Assembly: GCA_019321725.1 (NCBI GenBank)
Contig: CM033110.1
Coordinates: 5,449,278 to 5,513,277 of the forward strand
Direction: 5' to 3'
Length of the DNA: 64,000 nucleotides
Source: Paulownia fortunei
Taxonomy: Eukaryota > Streptophyta > Magnoliopsida > Lamiales > Paulowniaceae
Made by a program: the position numbers and the translations under genes. Every line of letters starts with the position of its first letter. Position 1 is the stretch's first letter. A model generated the notes under the pieces. That model was not told the DNA's origin and did not search any database. It saw only the letters and a list, made by a program, of their open reading frames with translations. This document shows, in pieces, positions 35,168-47,741 of this stretch.

Positions 35168-38060
35168 TATAACACCCTCATTACTACACAACTAGATATC
35201 TAGTATAATTTGACATGATAGAACCTATGTGCATACATGGGATATTTTTTTTTTGTAACACTTTAAGAAAAAATAAATCACTTCTTACATTCACAACCCT
35301 GTTTAAAATACTTTCTCACACGTCATGTATATAGCAAGATCAGTATTTATATAAAAGCACAACACCCGCAACGACCCAATATTTACATACTTATTTACAG
35401 TAAAGTTTTAAAAGCGAAATATAATACGAGTCTAAAAATATAATACAACAGACTCAAAATATAACAAGCCAACAAAATAGCCCAACAGGTCGTCATCCAT
35501 ATACACACTCTCTCAGACACCTGCAGGAGCTCCAACCGCCGCCCAGCCAATAAAAGATGCTTCAGGTATCGTCGTACTCACCTACAATGCATAAACTATA
35601 TGAACTAACGCTCAGCAAGTAATGATTATGCATGTCAAAGAATAATCCACAATATCAAGTCATGCATCTCAACATGCTATGCCCACAATGCAATTTTATG
35701 CATCAAAATATTTCTCTCAAAATCATTTCTTTCTTGGCCCCTGACCAATGCTACTATCCCATGCACCAAAAAAGAGCTATGTATACCGCCATAATCCAAT
35801 GGATAATAATCATATAAGCATGTAAATCCATGCATACTCATACGCATGCAAATCCATGCACGCCAACCTGCAAATCCATACATAAAACCATGTAAATCCA
35901 TGCATGCTTCGGTGCACTAGTAGTGGTCAGCAAAATATTTTCCTTTCTCACAATCATGCCGTGCAATGCAAGATTTATCACAATGCGCGTATATGATGCA
36001 TGCACGTGCCAATGACAATGCCCATGTATGTATGCTCAATTGAGAGCCCTCTACTATGCACATATGATTTATGATATTATATATAATTCACACATGTACT
36101 ATGTTTATGCATTATAGTTGCAAATGAATATTTACTTACCTTTCACTTGGTTGGTGGCTTAGTCTAGATTTTTTTATTGTTCTCCTCCAATCTTAGATGT
36201 AAAATAGCCTGTAATATTACCAACATCAAGCACCATTCCCAATTTGACAAATTGAAAGCATAAAATATCACACTAAGACCTTAAACACCAAGCTATCTAG
36301 GTTTTACAAACTAGAACCCAATCTAGTCCCTCCATTACCTTAATTTCTCATCTTAGATACATGTAAACATCATATAATTGAAGTATTATAACTCTAATAT
36401 CATGTACTTAATTGTTAACACTCAATAGCAACATGTCTAGGTTGAAATATGCTAAGTTATCAAATGGGATAGATTGACATTTTCATATTTACTTGTTGTC
36501 CAATTTAGTTGCATGATAATTTTGACATCCCTAAACATATCTTATCACTCCCAAATTTTTACCACACTTAGATAACATGTATATAAATATAACCATGTCA
36601 TAGAATTGCTAAAAATCATGGATATAGCTTCCCAAGTTCAGCTCTTTTCACAGCATAGTGAAACAGATTTTTCCTACCGTGACAGTTTTACGCACTTCAT
36701 GACCTTAATGGTTTTGGCACCCTTACGTATATTCAATCTCTCCCAAATTTTTACCACACTTATATAACATATACACAGATACAACCAGGTTATATTCTTG
36801 CCAAAACTAATGGATTTATCTCCCCTAATTCAGTCTCCTTCACAGCACACCAAAACAGATTTTGCTACTTTGGCAGTTTGAGTGTTTCTCCAATATCATT
36901 CTCTATTTCAATTTCTAACCGATCAAAATTCATTCCAATACTCTTAAATCATATATAAACATGTATATGATGATAATTACAGGTTTTATTCAACATAACA
37001 TACACTTTTGAAGCCTAAAACACAAGAATACAGCAAGGTGACAGTTTCTAGCACAAGTGTTTTCTATCAAATATTTCCAACCACAAACCCTTTCTTTATG
37101 CATCAAAGCCTATCTAATAACATTATAACAAATTTATAAATAATATTCAAAGCTTAATAAGCCAATAAAACTCAAAATAAATCTGAAATTCATGCCAAAC
37201 CCATAGGTTAAGCTCACCTTGCACAGTTTTCCACTTGAACTTGGTTATTTCTCCTTCCCTTTGCTTGTTTTGCCTCCTTTTTCAGTTAGAATCACTTAGG
37301 ACCTATTTAGAGATATTTTTCCATGTATTTAGTAGCTGAAATGGTTCAGAATAAGGTTCAAGTCGTGGCTGTTAGCTTAAGAGTGAAGAATAGGTTGAGG
37401 TGCTAGCTTGATAAGTCTAAGCATGAGGTGGCATAAGCTTGAGGTGGCATGTAATGGTATAATCTGATTTTCTCCCTTATCTTGCAGCCCTAATCTTGTG
37501 TGTCTCACATATTCCTATTTGGTTGCAACCTATCTTCATCACCATTCATTCTCATAGCTAATTCCTATATCCGTTCATTAGGTTCTTCACTCGAAAATCA
37601 TCGGTTCTTGCCCGATTGATAAGTTTGTGCACCGATAGTGTTACAAACATATGAACCTAGTTATATAATATTTAAATTATAATATTGTATGTCTAGTTGT
37701 CCCAAGTGTATGATTTAAATGTACATATAATATTAAAATTCATGATCGAACCGACTTACTTTCTATAAACTTTTCGGTGACACCTTTCGAACTCCTAAGG
37801 TTACCACGTGTAACCTAGCACTATTCACTATATTGATACCTCAATTTCTTCTTATCTCAATACAAAATCAACCACTTAGGTTAGGGGATTCGATAATCAA
37901 TACCATGCGAGAGCTTTAAAATTAAGTTTTCAATGATTAAAAATGCCATATAAAATAAAATGAATTATATGACATCATATCAATGCAAATAGCACGCAAT
38001 TAACATGTAATGTATGAATCATATTTGGCCATGTGGGTAGTAAGTGGCTCGGGTATCACA
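35168..38060 (-). mobile_element. Solo LTR of the chromovirus family, inverted sister of 3626-8795
   Basis: The whole stretch is the reverse complement of the 3' LTR at 3626-8795 minus its nested insert. The ends are TATAACACCC (left, TG decayed to TA) and CGGGTATCACA (right). Flanks AATAG (35163-35167) and GATAG (38061-38065) match at four of five bases, consistent with an aged target duplication. No primer site, polypurine tract or pol is adjacent, so it is a solo LTR. It contains the inverted GCATGGATTTG cluster at 35816-35906. Confidence 0.9.
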
Positions 38061-39245
38061 GATAGGGACTTTGTTATTTTGGTATTGCGGGAGCTTGCCA
38101 GTGTTGAGGCTCTTAAGTTGCTGAAGTGAGCCCCCAAGGAGCCGCTGTTCTGTTCCAGCTTCATTGGCCCCCCGATCCGGGTAGGTATCATGAATGCTGG
38201 TCTCTTTGGCTCGTGATTTAGTTTGTTTCTAAGCATTGAGGCATGAATTCCCCATAAATGGTGCTAGAATTATGTACCTTGAGGTTGATGAATATTCCTC
38301 ATGTTGAGGTGAACTCCTATTCAATAATGGATCTCATGCGAACAACTCTTTCTTTAGGGGTCTCATGCCTGCAACACAAATAGACCGTTAGGGGTCCTCA
38401 AGAGTATCCTAGAAAAACCTCTTTGATACTTAAGTCAGTAAGTGTCCAAAAGAACAAAGCTGAACTTAAAGCTGGAATTGAACAAATGAATTGCGTACCT
38501 GATAAATGAGAAGAAAGAGGGTATTTCTAGTTGTTTAAGTGGGACATGGACCGCATAGACCTTTGATATGATTGGGGCCTCGTGAGTTTGTATGTCGTGT
38601 TAGACTAATGTGTGATGTCTTTGAATCGCATGGGCCTCTTGAGTCAGACTATAGCTCAAAAGTTACTTGCTAAGTTCTCACACTCTCTTAAATCAAGTAA
38701 TTGGTTGAGATAATAAAGAAAAGGCCATAAATAAATTGAAGGAGATGAAGAAAAATAGTGTTGGCAAGTGCTGCAGCAGTTGAAAGCTTGTAGAAATGAA
38801 CACAAGTCAACATATTTAGTACTCATGGATTGAGCTACTGTAAGAATTCAAAATTTATTAAGCTCCCCTAACATGTTGAAGTTGTCGAAAATGCTTTTGA
38901 GGTGCTGCATTACTGGCAGTTGCAGCATCTTTCAACACATTTTCATTTCCATCGAAAAATATACATCGTAGAGACCAAATGCACCAAGGGAATGGAAGAA
39001 ACACTTAATGCAAATTGTTCTTGATTCATGGCATCCAATTTTTGATGCTTCTAGTAGTAAAACATGGGAGAAGAAGAGGCTGAACTTATAGTGAATATGG
39101 AGGTGGGATCTAATAACTTGTAAATTATCCAATTTCTTGCTTGCCAAGCCTTTTGAAACTTTCAATAGTCTTATGAGGGTCCGATAAGCCTCCAAAAATT
39201 GACCCTCTTTGGAAATATGGAAATGGACAACGACCTTAGTAGGTG
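38061..39245. other. Region without a recognised gene
   Basis: Mixed-composition DNA between the solo LTR and the LINE. Open frames (38000-38236, 38932-39195) are short and unlike known proteins. Confidence 0.4.
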
Positions 39246-39255
39246 TAGAGATAAG
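39246..39255. repeat. LINE target-site duplication, left copy
   Basis: TAGAGATAAG, matching 44533-44542 exactly. Confidence 0.85.
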
Positions 39256-39399
39256 GGTTTTTTTTTATCGGTAAATGTAAATATATTGATCAAAAGAAAA
39301 CTAAACACGTACACTGGGCATCCCCAGGCTTACAAAATTGAAATCATAAAGTTGAAATCAGGACACAATTGTCCCCCTAGCATTATCTTCAAATTGGAT

Positions 39400-42300
39400 T
39401 AAAATGAGAGGATATAAAGTGAACATAACTTTATATACTTGTATTTTAATCTTACAAATGATGTTGTTTGTCTTGGGTCCAAGTCCCTCAAAGATCATTT
39501 GATTTCTCGCAATCCAGATCTGATATACAGAATAAGCAAGTGCAATTCTCTTTGCTTTGCTTTTCCATGATGTCCCTCGGCCTTCCTTCTTGATCCATTA
39601 CAATGCACTTGCAATAGTAGTCATTGATCTAGTAATGCCCAACCAGACCCTGATATGTCTCCAGATGGCCGAACTGATGTTGCATGTGAAGAAAAGATGC
39701 TGCTGTGATTCCTCTTGCAGACCGCACAAGGCACATGCTTTATCAATGTCCAGGAACTGCAGTTTATCTTTGGTGCATAACCTTGACTTTGCACTAAGCC
39801 ACAAGATGAATGCATGTTTTGGAATGATGCATGGATTCCATACTTCAGTCGTCCAGTGCTTTATTGTCCCTTTCGCCCGAAAATAATTATAAGCATTGGA
39901 TATGGAAATGTTGCTCCCATGAACCCAGTTGGAAAATCTTTGAATTGCAGTCTCAACGGAACCTTCCTGTTGGCAAACTAAATCTCTAATATAGAGAAGT
40001 CTCTTGAGCAATGGAGAGTCTTCTTTTTTGGGTAGACATTCCCAAATTGATTGCGAACCCAAATAGACATGGTGCACCCATTGGACCCATAACGTATCTT
40101 TCTTTTGGTGGATATTCCAAAAGGATTTGGTAAGGAGGGCCAAGTTCCAGCCGCAAATTTCCCAAAACCCCCCTCCCCCCTTCCCCCCGCTTTTAGGGAG
40201 GCACACTTCTTTCCATGGCACAAGAGGATGCTTTGAACTCCACAAGAAGTTCCTACACAATCGTGAGATCCTGTCTGCAACTGCTGCTGGAATTGGAAAA
40301 ATAGAGAGCCAAAAACATTCAATGCCTTGTAGCACTGCCTGAATAAGTTCAGTCATTCCTGCAAAAGAAAGGGAGGTGCTTGTCCAAGCATTAATGTACG
40401 TGGCAATCTTGTCGATAAATAGAGCAAAGTGCATGACCTTCAATTTTTGTGAAGCTAAGGGAATACCCAGGTATCTGAATGGCATGGTACCTTGTGGGAT
40501 ATTCAATAAAGTTTGAATTTCCTTAAGCTGGCATCCCACAATACCCGCAGTATAAATACTGGGCTTCAAAGTATTAACATTAAGTCCAGAAGCAACACCA
40601 AAATTAGTCAGGCAGTCCTTAGCAATTCTGACTGAGGTAACATCGCCCTTAGCCATTAATATGAGATCATCAGCAAATGCTAGATGGGTGATCTTCAGGT
40701 GTCCGCATTTTGGGTGAAAGTTGAAATCTGAATTTTCGGTAGATTTCTTCAACAATCTAGAAAGGTACTCGATGCATAATATAAAGAGAAATAGTGATAG
40801 CGGGTCTCCCTGTCTGAGTTATTTTTGTCCCTTGATGAAGCCAAACAAATTACCATTTAAGGCAATAGAGTATGATGTGGTAGTAACACATTGCATCACC
40901 CATTTGATGAACTTTTCTGGGAATTTTAGCCCCTGGAGCACAGCTTCAAGGAAATCCCAGTTTACAGAATCATATACTTTTCTGAAGTCCACTTGAATCA
41001 AACACCTAGGGGAAATTCTCTTCTGGCTGTATTTCCTCAAGAGTTCTTAAGCAAGGTGAATGTTTTCAATCATGCTTCTACCCTCCACAAAAGTTGATTG
41101 GGCTTGGTCCATAATTGCCCCAAGTGTAGGGGACAATCTCGCTACAATAATTTTTGATATGACTTTGTACGTAACATTGTAGCAAGCAATAGGCCGAAAA
41201 TCCGAAACTGTTGGCGCATGATTTGTTTTGGGCACCAAAGCAATAACTATGTGGTTAATCTGCTTAAGTAAGGAGCCGGATGCAAAGAATTCCTTCACTG
41301 CCTTTTTAAACTGCTCACCCACAATATGCCACATTTTCTTAAAGAAACAAGAAGAGAAACCATCCGGACCCGGTGATTTATCTTCCCCAATGTTGAACAG
41401 GGCTTCTTTGATCTCTTGGTCTGTAACTTCACAAATAAGATTTTCAGCTTGCTCCTGTGTGATATTTGGTCCAGAATTCAGGATGTTTTATTCAGGTTGC
41501 ACACAATTGTTGGCTGTTCCCAATAACTTCTCATAGTATTGAACGAATTCTTCAGCCACCTGCTGCTGGGAATTTGTGGGAGTCCCATCCTCTTTGCAAA
41601 CCATAGATATATGGTTTCGTCTCATGTTTCTTTTGACCATTAAGTGAAAGAATTTTGTGCATTTGTCGCTATTTTTGAGATAAGCACACTTAGCCTGCTG
41701 GAAGTAGAAGTTCCTTTCTGCTTCACTCAAGAAAAATGCCTCATTTCTCAAGGCCATTACTGAATTCTGAAGTTTAGAATTTGCTAGTTGATCGTGTAAC
41801 TTCAGTTGAGCAATTTTCAATGAATCTGCAGCTCTTTGGGCTCTTGAGGGAATATGAGTGAAGTGTTTTCTATTCAGCAGCTTCAGGGGTCCCTTTAACG
41901 TTTTGAGCTTCTTGTAAAGAGCATATTGTGAAGTCCCAACGACTTCATGATTCCATTCCATGGAAATAATATTCTGGAAGTCCTCATGGTTTGTCCACAT
42001 GTTGAAGAATTTGAAGGTCTTACTCTTAACTCTTTCGTGATGGAAGAGAGAAACAACACACGGAGAATGATCCGATAGGCAACCCAATGGTAAGAAGTTG
42101 GCATGCCCAATAAGTGCAGCAAGCATCCATGGATTATTCACCAAGGCTCTATCAAGTTTACACCAGACTTTGTTATTGCTCCAAGTATAGAGGCATCCAA
42201 TTGATTGCATGTCCGATAAACCTAAAGTTTTTCATATGCAGTAACATCAGTCCCGTTGCTCTTTTCCTTAGGCTTCATAACATTATTGAAGTCACTCAAG

Positions 42301-42708
42301 ATCAACCAAGGCCGAGTGAGATGAATGCCTTTGCTTTCCAAGCTGTTCCATAAAGGGCACCTGCTAATAATCGAATAAAATCCATACACAAAGCTAATAT
42401 GGAATGTGCTCGAGCTAACCTTACATGTGACAATGCAGTGGATAGCTTGAGGAGTGATGTCCTCTGGTTCCAGCAACACCTTGTCTGGGTTCCAAAGCAG
42501 CAAGATTCTGCCTCCTCTATGCTCCTGGAAATTATTGATTTCATTCCATCTTGGAAATTTGCTTCTCAATATCTACAAAAGCTTCTGTTGATTGAGTTTT
42601 GTCTCCAAGACTCCAATCACGACCAAATTATGTTGCGAAATGAGGTGACGAACCCCATTTTGTTTTAGGCATATTAAAGCCCCTAATATTCCAGCAGGCA
42701 ACTCTCAT
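39400..42708 (-). pseudogene. LINE ORF2: endonuclease, reverse transcriptase, zinc motif, with stops
   Basis: Start ATG at 42708 gives MRVACWNIRGFN, the AP-endonuclease N-terminus; VVIGVLETK (endonuclease Glu block) follows in a shifted frame near 42610. The rest of the endonuclease is at 42569-42222 (LILSDFNNVM) and, after a frameshift, 42210 onward (SIGCLYTWSN, KLDRALVN). RT blocks: KSPGPDGFSS (about 41372), DFRPIACYNVTYKVISKII (41220-41160), QVDFRKVYDSVNWDFLE (about 40990), RQGDPLSLFLF (about 40805) and LAFADDLILMAKG (about 40670). The zinc motif is CALCGLQEESQQHLFFTC (about 39740-39690). Stops include TAA near 41487, 41045, 40816 and 39596. Confidence 0.9.
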
Positions 42709-42812
42709 TTCGATATAAGAAGGGCATGTCCTTTCTTTCTATCCTTTGTTTTAAGTGTGGCGTGCTTTAAAACTGACTTGCCCTTGGCTTTCTTTCCCAA
42801 AACCTCATCTGG

Positions 42813-44162
42813 TTATTTATCCAAAGATTCACTATTTTTGGGATGAGGGGGAACAACCGGTTCCTTGGTGCCTTTCTTCTTTGTAGACACAAGAGTGAAA
42901 GGCTCCTCTATGATCAAAGTGGGTTGCTCATCTTTACAAATTTCCTTGATGGTTTCACCTTGCGATGGAATGACTGTGTCCTTGACCACTTGGGAAGAAT
43001 GGCTAGTTACACGTTGTAATGGAACACAAGTATCTTTGACTACTTGAGAAGCTTGGGCTGGTGTGTCAAGCTTTGATGCCTCCATCTCTAGAACTGTTTT
43101 CTTTAAGCTTGTGTTCACCCATTCTCTATATACCTTAACTGGCTTAGGGATGTAACAGGCTCCCGTTGAATGACCCAGCATTTTACAACTCTCACAAAAT
43201 TTCAGTTCGTATTTAAACACAACCTATTGGCTTCTATGCTTATCGTTCGGCAGTCTGATTAGTCTGATTTTGATAGAACGCACTAGTTCCTTAGCAGCAT
43301 CAACTTTAACAAGAACACGAGCATACGACAATCTTTCATTTGTGTAGGTAAGCTTGTTCGTCGATAATGGTTTCCCCACTTTTGATGTAATTTTGCTGAG
43401 GGATATTGTATTCCAACATTCTAACGGTAAGCCCGATAAGTTTAACCAAACTAGCACCATTCGAATCTCGTCATCATCGAACTTGAAGCAAGATGGCATA
43501 ATTTTTAGGAGTAAAGGCCTACCAAAGATAAAGAAAGGTCCCCCATTGAGAACCTTGTCTCTGTCCATTGCATTGTCAAATTTGAATACAAGCTAACCAC
43601 TTGTGTGGGCAAAATATTTGTATTTGACCTTCCAAGATTCACAAAGATGGAGAAGGGCTGTCTTACTCGAAAATTTTGCTGCAAAGTAGCCCACAAGACA
43701 GAAACCCCATACTTTCTCAACCTCATCGAGGTCTTGATCTTCAAGGATAACTTCTTTTTCCCCATTCGCCTCGACTGTATTCAGTTTGATGCCTTGGGAA
43801 ACGTTCCGATTATCTTTGAAAAGGTCAAGCCATGGGGCTTTTGGAGCATCAGTTGTTTTAGACATTTTCACAAACACCTTGTCTGCACTCTTTTGAGGAC
43901 TTTCATCAAACACCTCATGTGCAGTCTCCACCTTTTCTCCATTTCCATTGAAGCTTGACTGTAAGGATTCAGTATCCGAGTCAACCTCTCCTAAAGTGCG
44001 CGAAACACATGGTGAATCACAAGGCTTTGTTCCCGAACCTGTCTCAACAGGTTTTCCCCTAACAAAAGAGAGGGGATTATTGGCAGATTTACTACCAGTT
44101 TCAGTTTCAGCAGGTACAGCAGTAGCCATGGCTTGAATCTGAATTTTCTTCTTCTTTGGCAT
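42813..44162 (-). pseudogene. LINE ORF1 (RNA-binding, DUF4283-like) with stops
   Basis: It begins MPKKKKIQIQAMATAVPAET. The middle part carries a DUF4283-like segment (NGGPFFIFGRPLLLKIMPSC, MVLVWLNLSGLPLECWN) and the end a CCHC knuckle, CESCKMLGHSTGAC. The frame is the same throughout but is cut by TAG near 43591 (where Trp is expected by the G-G-A pattern) and by TAG near 43222. Both fit G-to-A change of TGG or C-to-T of CAG. ORF1 protein would coat LINE RNA. Confidence 0.88.
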
Positions 44163-44532
44163 GCTCAAAAGATGGTTCGAGCACAACAACAAAATGAGAA
44201 ATTCATATTAGAACCCAGTGGGTTCAGAGAATCAGATTTGTAAAACACTAGATCAGAAAAGGAGGTTACAGAAACGAAATTAGCAGCTGGATTTGGATCC
44301 CGAAAAATCCAATAACATAAACCTGCACAGAGGTTTTCTGTACTAAAATCCAACAGATACCAGCAACAATCTGTTCAGGAACAACTCAAAATCCAGCAAA
44401 CCAGTAACCAAATACACAAGTTCAGTTCAAAATCAGCAGCCAAATAGAAAAGAAAAGGGAGGCACTTAGAAAAATATCCAAAGGAGAAAATTCTCTCTCT
44501 AACCCCTCTTGAGAGTTTTTTTTTTTTTTTTT

Positions 44533-44542
44533 TAGAGATAAG
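44533..44542. repeat. LINE target-site duplication, right copy
   Basis: TAGAGATAAG, matching 39246-39255 exactly; it follows a run of about 17 T. Confidence 0.85.
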
Positions 44543-45285
44543 ACTTTTCTTGGTCATTTGACGTGTCTAGCACTAGTTCTTGGTTTTGTGTATTTGGGGG
44601 GTTTGATGTTACAAACTTGCCTTCAGGAAAGGGAGAGAGGAGGGGGGGCAACACAATCCTATCAGATGACTTTTTTCTGCATCTTTTTCGTACTATTTAT
44701 GTCTTTATGAGTGCTTACTTTGTTTGTAAGGCTGTGCATTCATTATTATAGCCCTAATCCTAATTATTGAACTGGATTAAGATACTGACATCACTCATAA
44801 TGTCTTCCTACTTGTTTAGGATTCAAATAAAACTATGAATATCAAAATACAGATAGTGATATCACTACTTCAATTAGTGATATAATATTTTTCCCATTCA
44901 ATACCTTTTCAATCCGTTCCAACTTTCAAATACGATAAATCATCAAATCACATCCACCGTCCATATTAAAGGCATCTTAAAAAAAAGTTTATATTATTCA
45001 ATTAAATAATATAAATTTTTCCATCAACATTGAGTAATCTTTATAATTTGTTATAAATGAATCTTTGTTATTTTTTGGAACTTTGTAAGTGTAATTGTAG
45101 GAAAGAAGTGATTGTTGAACCATTGATTGATTTAATTATAGATGACTTATCGTGGGCGCAGACAAAACTGAGTTAGATGCTTGTTTTAATTTTTGAGTTT
45201 AACTTAAAGTAAGTGCAACAATAGAAGTGAATGATAAAATAGAAGACTAATTACACTCGTTTAGAATGTCCCCTTGATAACTATT
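44543..45285. other. Region without a recognised gene
   Basis: AT-rich intergenic DNA between the LINE and the hAT-like element; no frame or repeat stands out. Confidence 0.4.
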
Positions 45286-45293
45286 GCTAAAAG

Positions 45294-45995
45294 TAGAGGT
45301 GACCATGGATCGGGTCCGAATTAGACCTGGTCCATGGTCGATGGGTCCAACTCGTGGAACCAGGGGTTCCAACCCCCAACTTTTCTTTTTTGTATTTTTT
45401 TTCTATAAAAACCTCTTCCCCTCTTTTATTTTTTTTTCACACTTCTACATTCTCTACTCTCAATTCTCTAATTCTCTACTCTCAATTATTCATTGTTCAA
45501 TTCTATATTCTATATTCTATATTCTATATTCTATACTATTTTAATTATTTTATTAAATTATTTTCATAATTCATTTCCTTTATTTTCAATAATCATTCTT
45601 CAATTTCAGTTCATGCCATTTTTTTAAGTGTAAATTTTTTATTGAAATTTAAGTTAAAACTTTAAGACTTCAAGTTGAACATCTTTTTTTTTTAAATAAA
45701 AATAAAAATAAATTTATTATAATTAGAATATTTGATAATTTAAATTTTAGGTAACATTTTTTTTTCAAATTTAAGTTAAATTTTTTTCATTAAATTCAAA
45801 AATTAACAATTTTTTTTTAAAATTTAAGTTCAAAAAATTTAAAAATTTAAAAAAAAAATTCAAGGGTTGAAATCGAATCTAAAACCGGCGGGCCAGTTTT
45901 GGAACCTTGACCGTAATCGGTCTTGCCGGTTACAGTTAAACGTTGAGAAATTCCGACTCTTAAAATTGCCGATTCCGGAACCGTGGTTCGGCCTA
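45294..45995. mobile_element. Non-autonomous hAT-like DNA transposon, 702 bp
   Basis: Flanked on both sides by GCTAAAAG (45286-45293 and 45996-46003), an 8-bp target duplication as made by hAT transposases. The ends TAGAGGTGACCATGG and, in reverse complement, TAGGCCGAACCACGG agree at about 10 of 15 positions. The GC-rich ends (GATCGGGTCCGAATTAGACC; GGTTCCGGAATCGGCAAT in reverse) around an AT-rich middle are usual for plant hAT derivatives. No transposase is encoded; the frames at 45284-45569 cover low-complexity TATATTC repeats. Confidence 0.8.
45503..45537 (+). repeat. TATATTC microsatellite in the hAT-like element
   Basis: About four to five copies of the 7-bp unit TATATTC in a row. Confidence 0.85.
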
Positions 45996-46003
45996 GCTAA
46001 AAG

Positions 46004-47262
46004 GGTAGTGAAAAGACCAAATGGAAAAAAAAAAACCCTTTTTTTACCTATTTAATAATTTGTAAGACTTAACTTTAAGACTTTATTTTATTGAAACCTC
46101 CTTGACTACCTGAGTAAACTTTTATGTGTATACCTTTCTTTATTCATAGAGCACATTGAGACCCAAATCCTAGACGTTGGACTTGGCCCTAATATTGTTA
46201 AGGACTATTAATCAATGGACAATTATATCATCTGGAATACAAATTAATCATTAATGCTATAAGATTTTATTTTTATTTTCTATTAAAAATATTTAAAATC
46301 ATACGTTTCATTCAAGGAACCCTCTGACCTTAGCAGATTTATATACTTCTAGCCGCAACTTCTTACTCTAGTTTATATTTTTCGTAAATAGAACAGGGTT
46401 TATTAGCACCATTTCAAAATATATAATTTGTCTAGTAATCACTATTAGAAGTTGACATGTGTTTCACTATTAGAAATTGACACGTGTCTCCTTATTCTTA
46501 CTATTTCCACTTTATCTCTCTTTTCTCTTCAATTCAATTATGTATTTTGTCTTTATCTTTTCATTTTTTTCCCTTATTAATTGCATTATTATTTTCAACT
46601 ATCTGAAGGTAATTACTTCATAATTGTTATAAGGGTAAAATACACTTTATCCTCTCTATTATTGCTTTTGTATCAATTACCCCCATCTATTAATAAATCC
46701 TTCAAATATCCTCCTAAAACAGTAAAAGTTATGTTGATAGACAAAAATAACCTTAAGTTAAATAAAAAGTTAAATTTTATATTACTAATATCTTATATAT
46801 ATTGTTTTAGAAAACATCTCATTTTTCTTTTATAATTTCACTAAAAAATTCTTAATTTCATTAATATATTTTATGAGATTTTTTATTTTTTAATTTTTAA
46901 TTTTTAATTTTTAATTTTTCATTCATAAAAAATAATCACACATTTAAATTAGATTTGTTAATATATTTGACTTACAAACGTCCACCTTACATAATAGAAT
47001 TATTTATAACATTAAATATTATCAACTAATTTGATTCTAAATTTTAATTCTTACTCATTAAAAAAAATATAAATAAATAGTAGTTGTATAAATTTATGTG
47101 ATATATTTCTTTTAAATTTAATGTGTCTTATTTTATTTTTCTACTTATTTATTTTAGAATTAATTGAAAGTTAATTTATTTAATAAAGTTAAGTTACATA
47201 AAATATGAGATCAAATAATTATATTTAATTTTAGAGGGAGCAAAATACTATATGGTAAGGGT
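46004..47262. other. AT-rich region without a gene
   Basis: Holds a repeat shared with 21775-22035 (46325-46640) and a run of TTTTTAA-type units (about 46884-46919). No gene seen. Confidence 0.5.
46325..46640 (+). repeat. Dispersed repeat shared with 21775-22035
   Basis: Same landmarks in the same order as the copy at 21775. This copy has a 25-bp tandem duplication of CACTATTAGAAGTTGACATG plus TGTTT (46440-46464 and 46465-46489, four or so differences). Confidence 0.6.
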
Positions 47263-47690
47263 TGTGAACCTTCATGAAGGGATGCAGTGTAACCACTAGA
47301 TCACATCCATATTTTAAGGGATGCAATCCAATAGTTCAGATCGATTCTAATTAAGAGACATGACCAATCATGATGAGGCACCCAGAAATCTATAAATAAA
47401 CCCATTCTCATTCCATTTTCTACACACCAAATCAATTCAGATTCAATTGATTTCTCTATTCTCCCTCCTACTAAAATATATTATGATATTTTAGTATTCT
47501 TATTCTCTTTTGAGAAGTATACAATCGAGCTTTTGGTTCGTTCGATAAAATTAGTATAATATTGTACTAATTTTAGAAAAGAAGTATTGTATCTTGGGAG
47601 ACAGACATCCAAGTTCTTATAGCACTGTGTAGGTGACGAAATCTGTCTTAAGGAGATTAGTTTCATGCTTACCTCACTTCAGCTGAAATA
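47263..47690 (+). repeat. Probable 5' LTR of the copia element
   Basis: It starts TGTGAACCTTCATGAAGGGA and has TATAAATA at 47393-47400, in a setting (CATTCTCATTCCATTTTCTACACACC downstream in shorter pieces) typical of copia LTR promoters. The 3' end is not fixed, as no second copy or clear primer site is visible. Confidence 0.6.
47393..47400 (+). promoter_or_regulatory. TATA box of the copia LTR
   Basis: TATAAATA about 130 bp from the LTR start. Confidence 0.6.
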
Positions 47691-47741
47691 AAATCTTTTT
47701 TTGACACAATACAACCAACAATCTTAAGATAGATTTTTCGG

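Larger units (their letters stand above)
39256..44532 (-). mobile_element. L1-type LINE, near full length, inactive
   Basis: On the minus strand: 5' region (44532-44163), ORF1 (from 44162), ORF2 with endonuclease, reverse transcriptase and a zf-RVT-type zinc motif, then an A-tail (seen as T-run at 39258-39266). The 10-bp TAGAGATAAG flanks both sides (39246-39255 and 44533-44542), a target duplication from target-primed insertion. Several in-frame stops and at least one frameshift prevent activity. It is the most complete element in the window. Confidence 0.93.

Noticed and set aside
41228..41536. 102-codon plus-strand frame and others at 39557, 42114, 42399 and 43605
   Set aside because: All are antisense to the LINE open frames, which carry recognisable domains.
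44516..44532. T-run as the A-tail of a second retroposon adjacent to the LINE
   Set aside because: The exact TAGAGATAAG duplication directly follows it, so the run belongs inside the LINE insertion.
45284..45569. Two overlapping frames with FYILYSIFYILYSI repeats
   Set aside because: They translate the TATATTC microsatellite of the hAT-like element.
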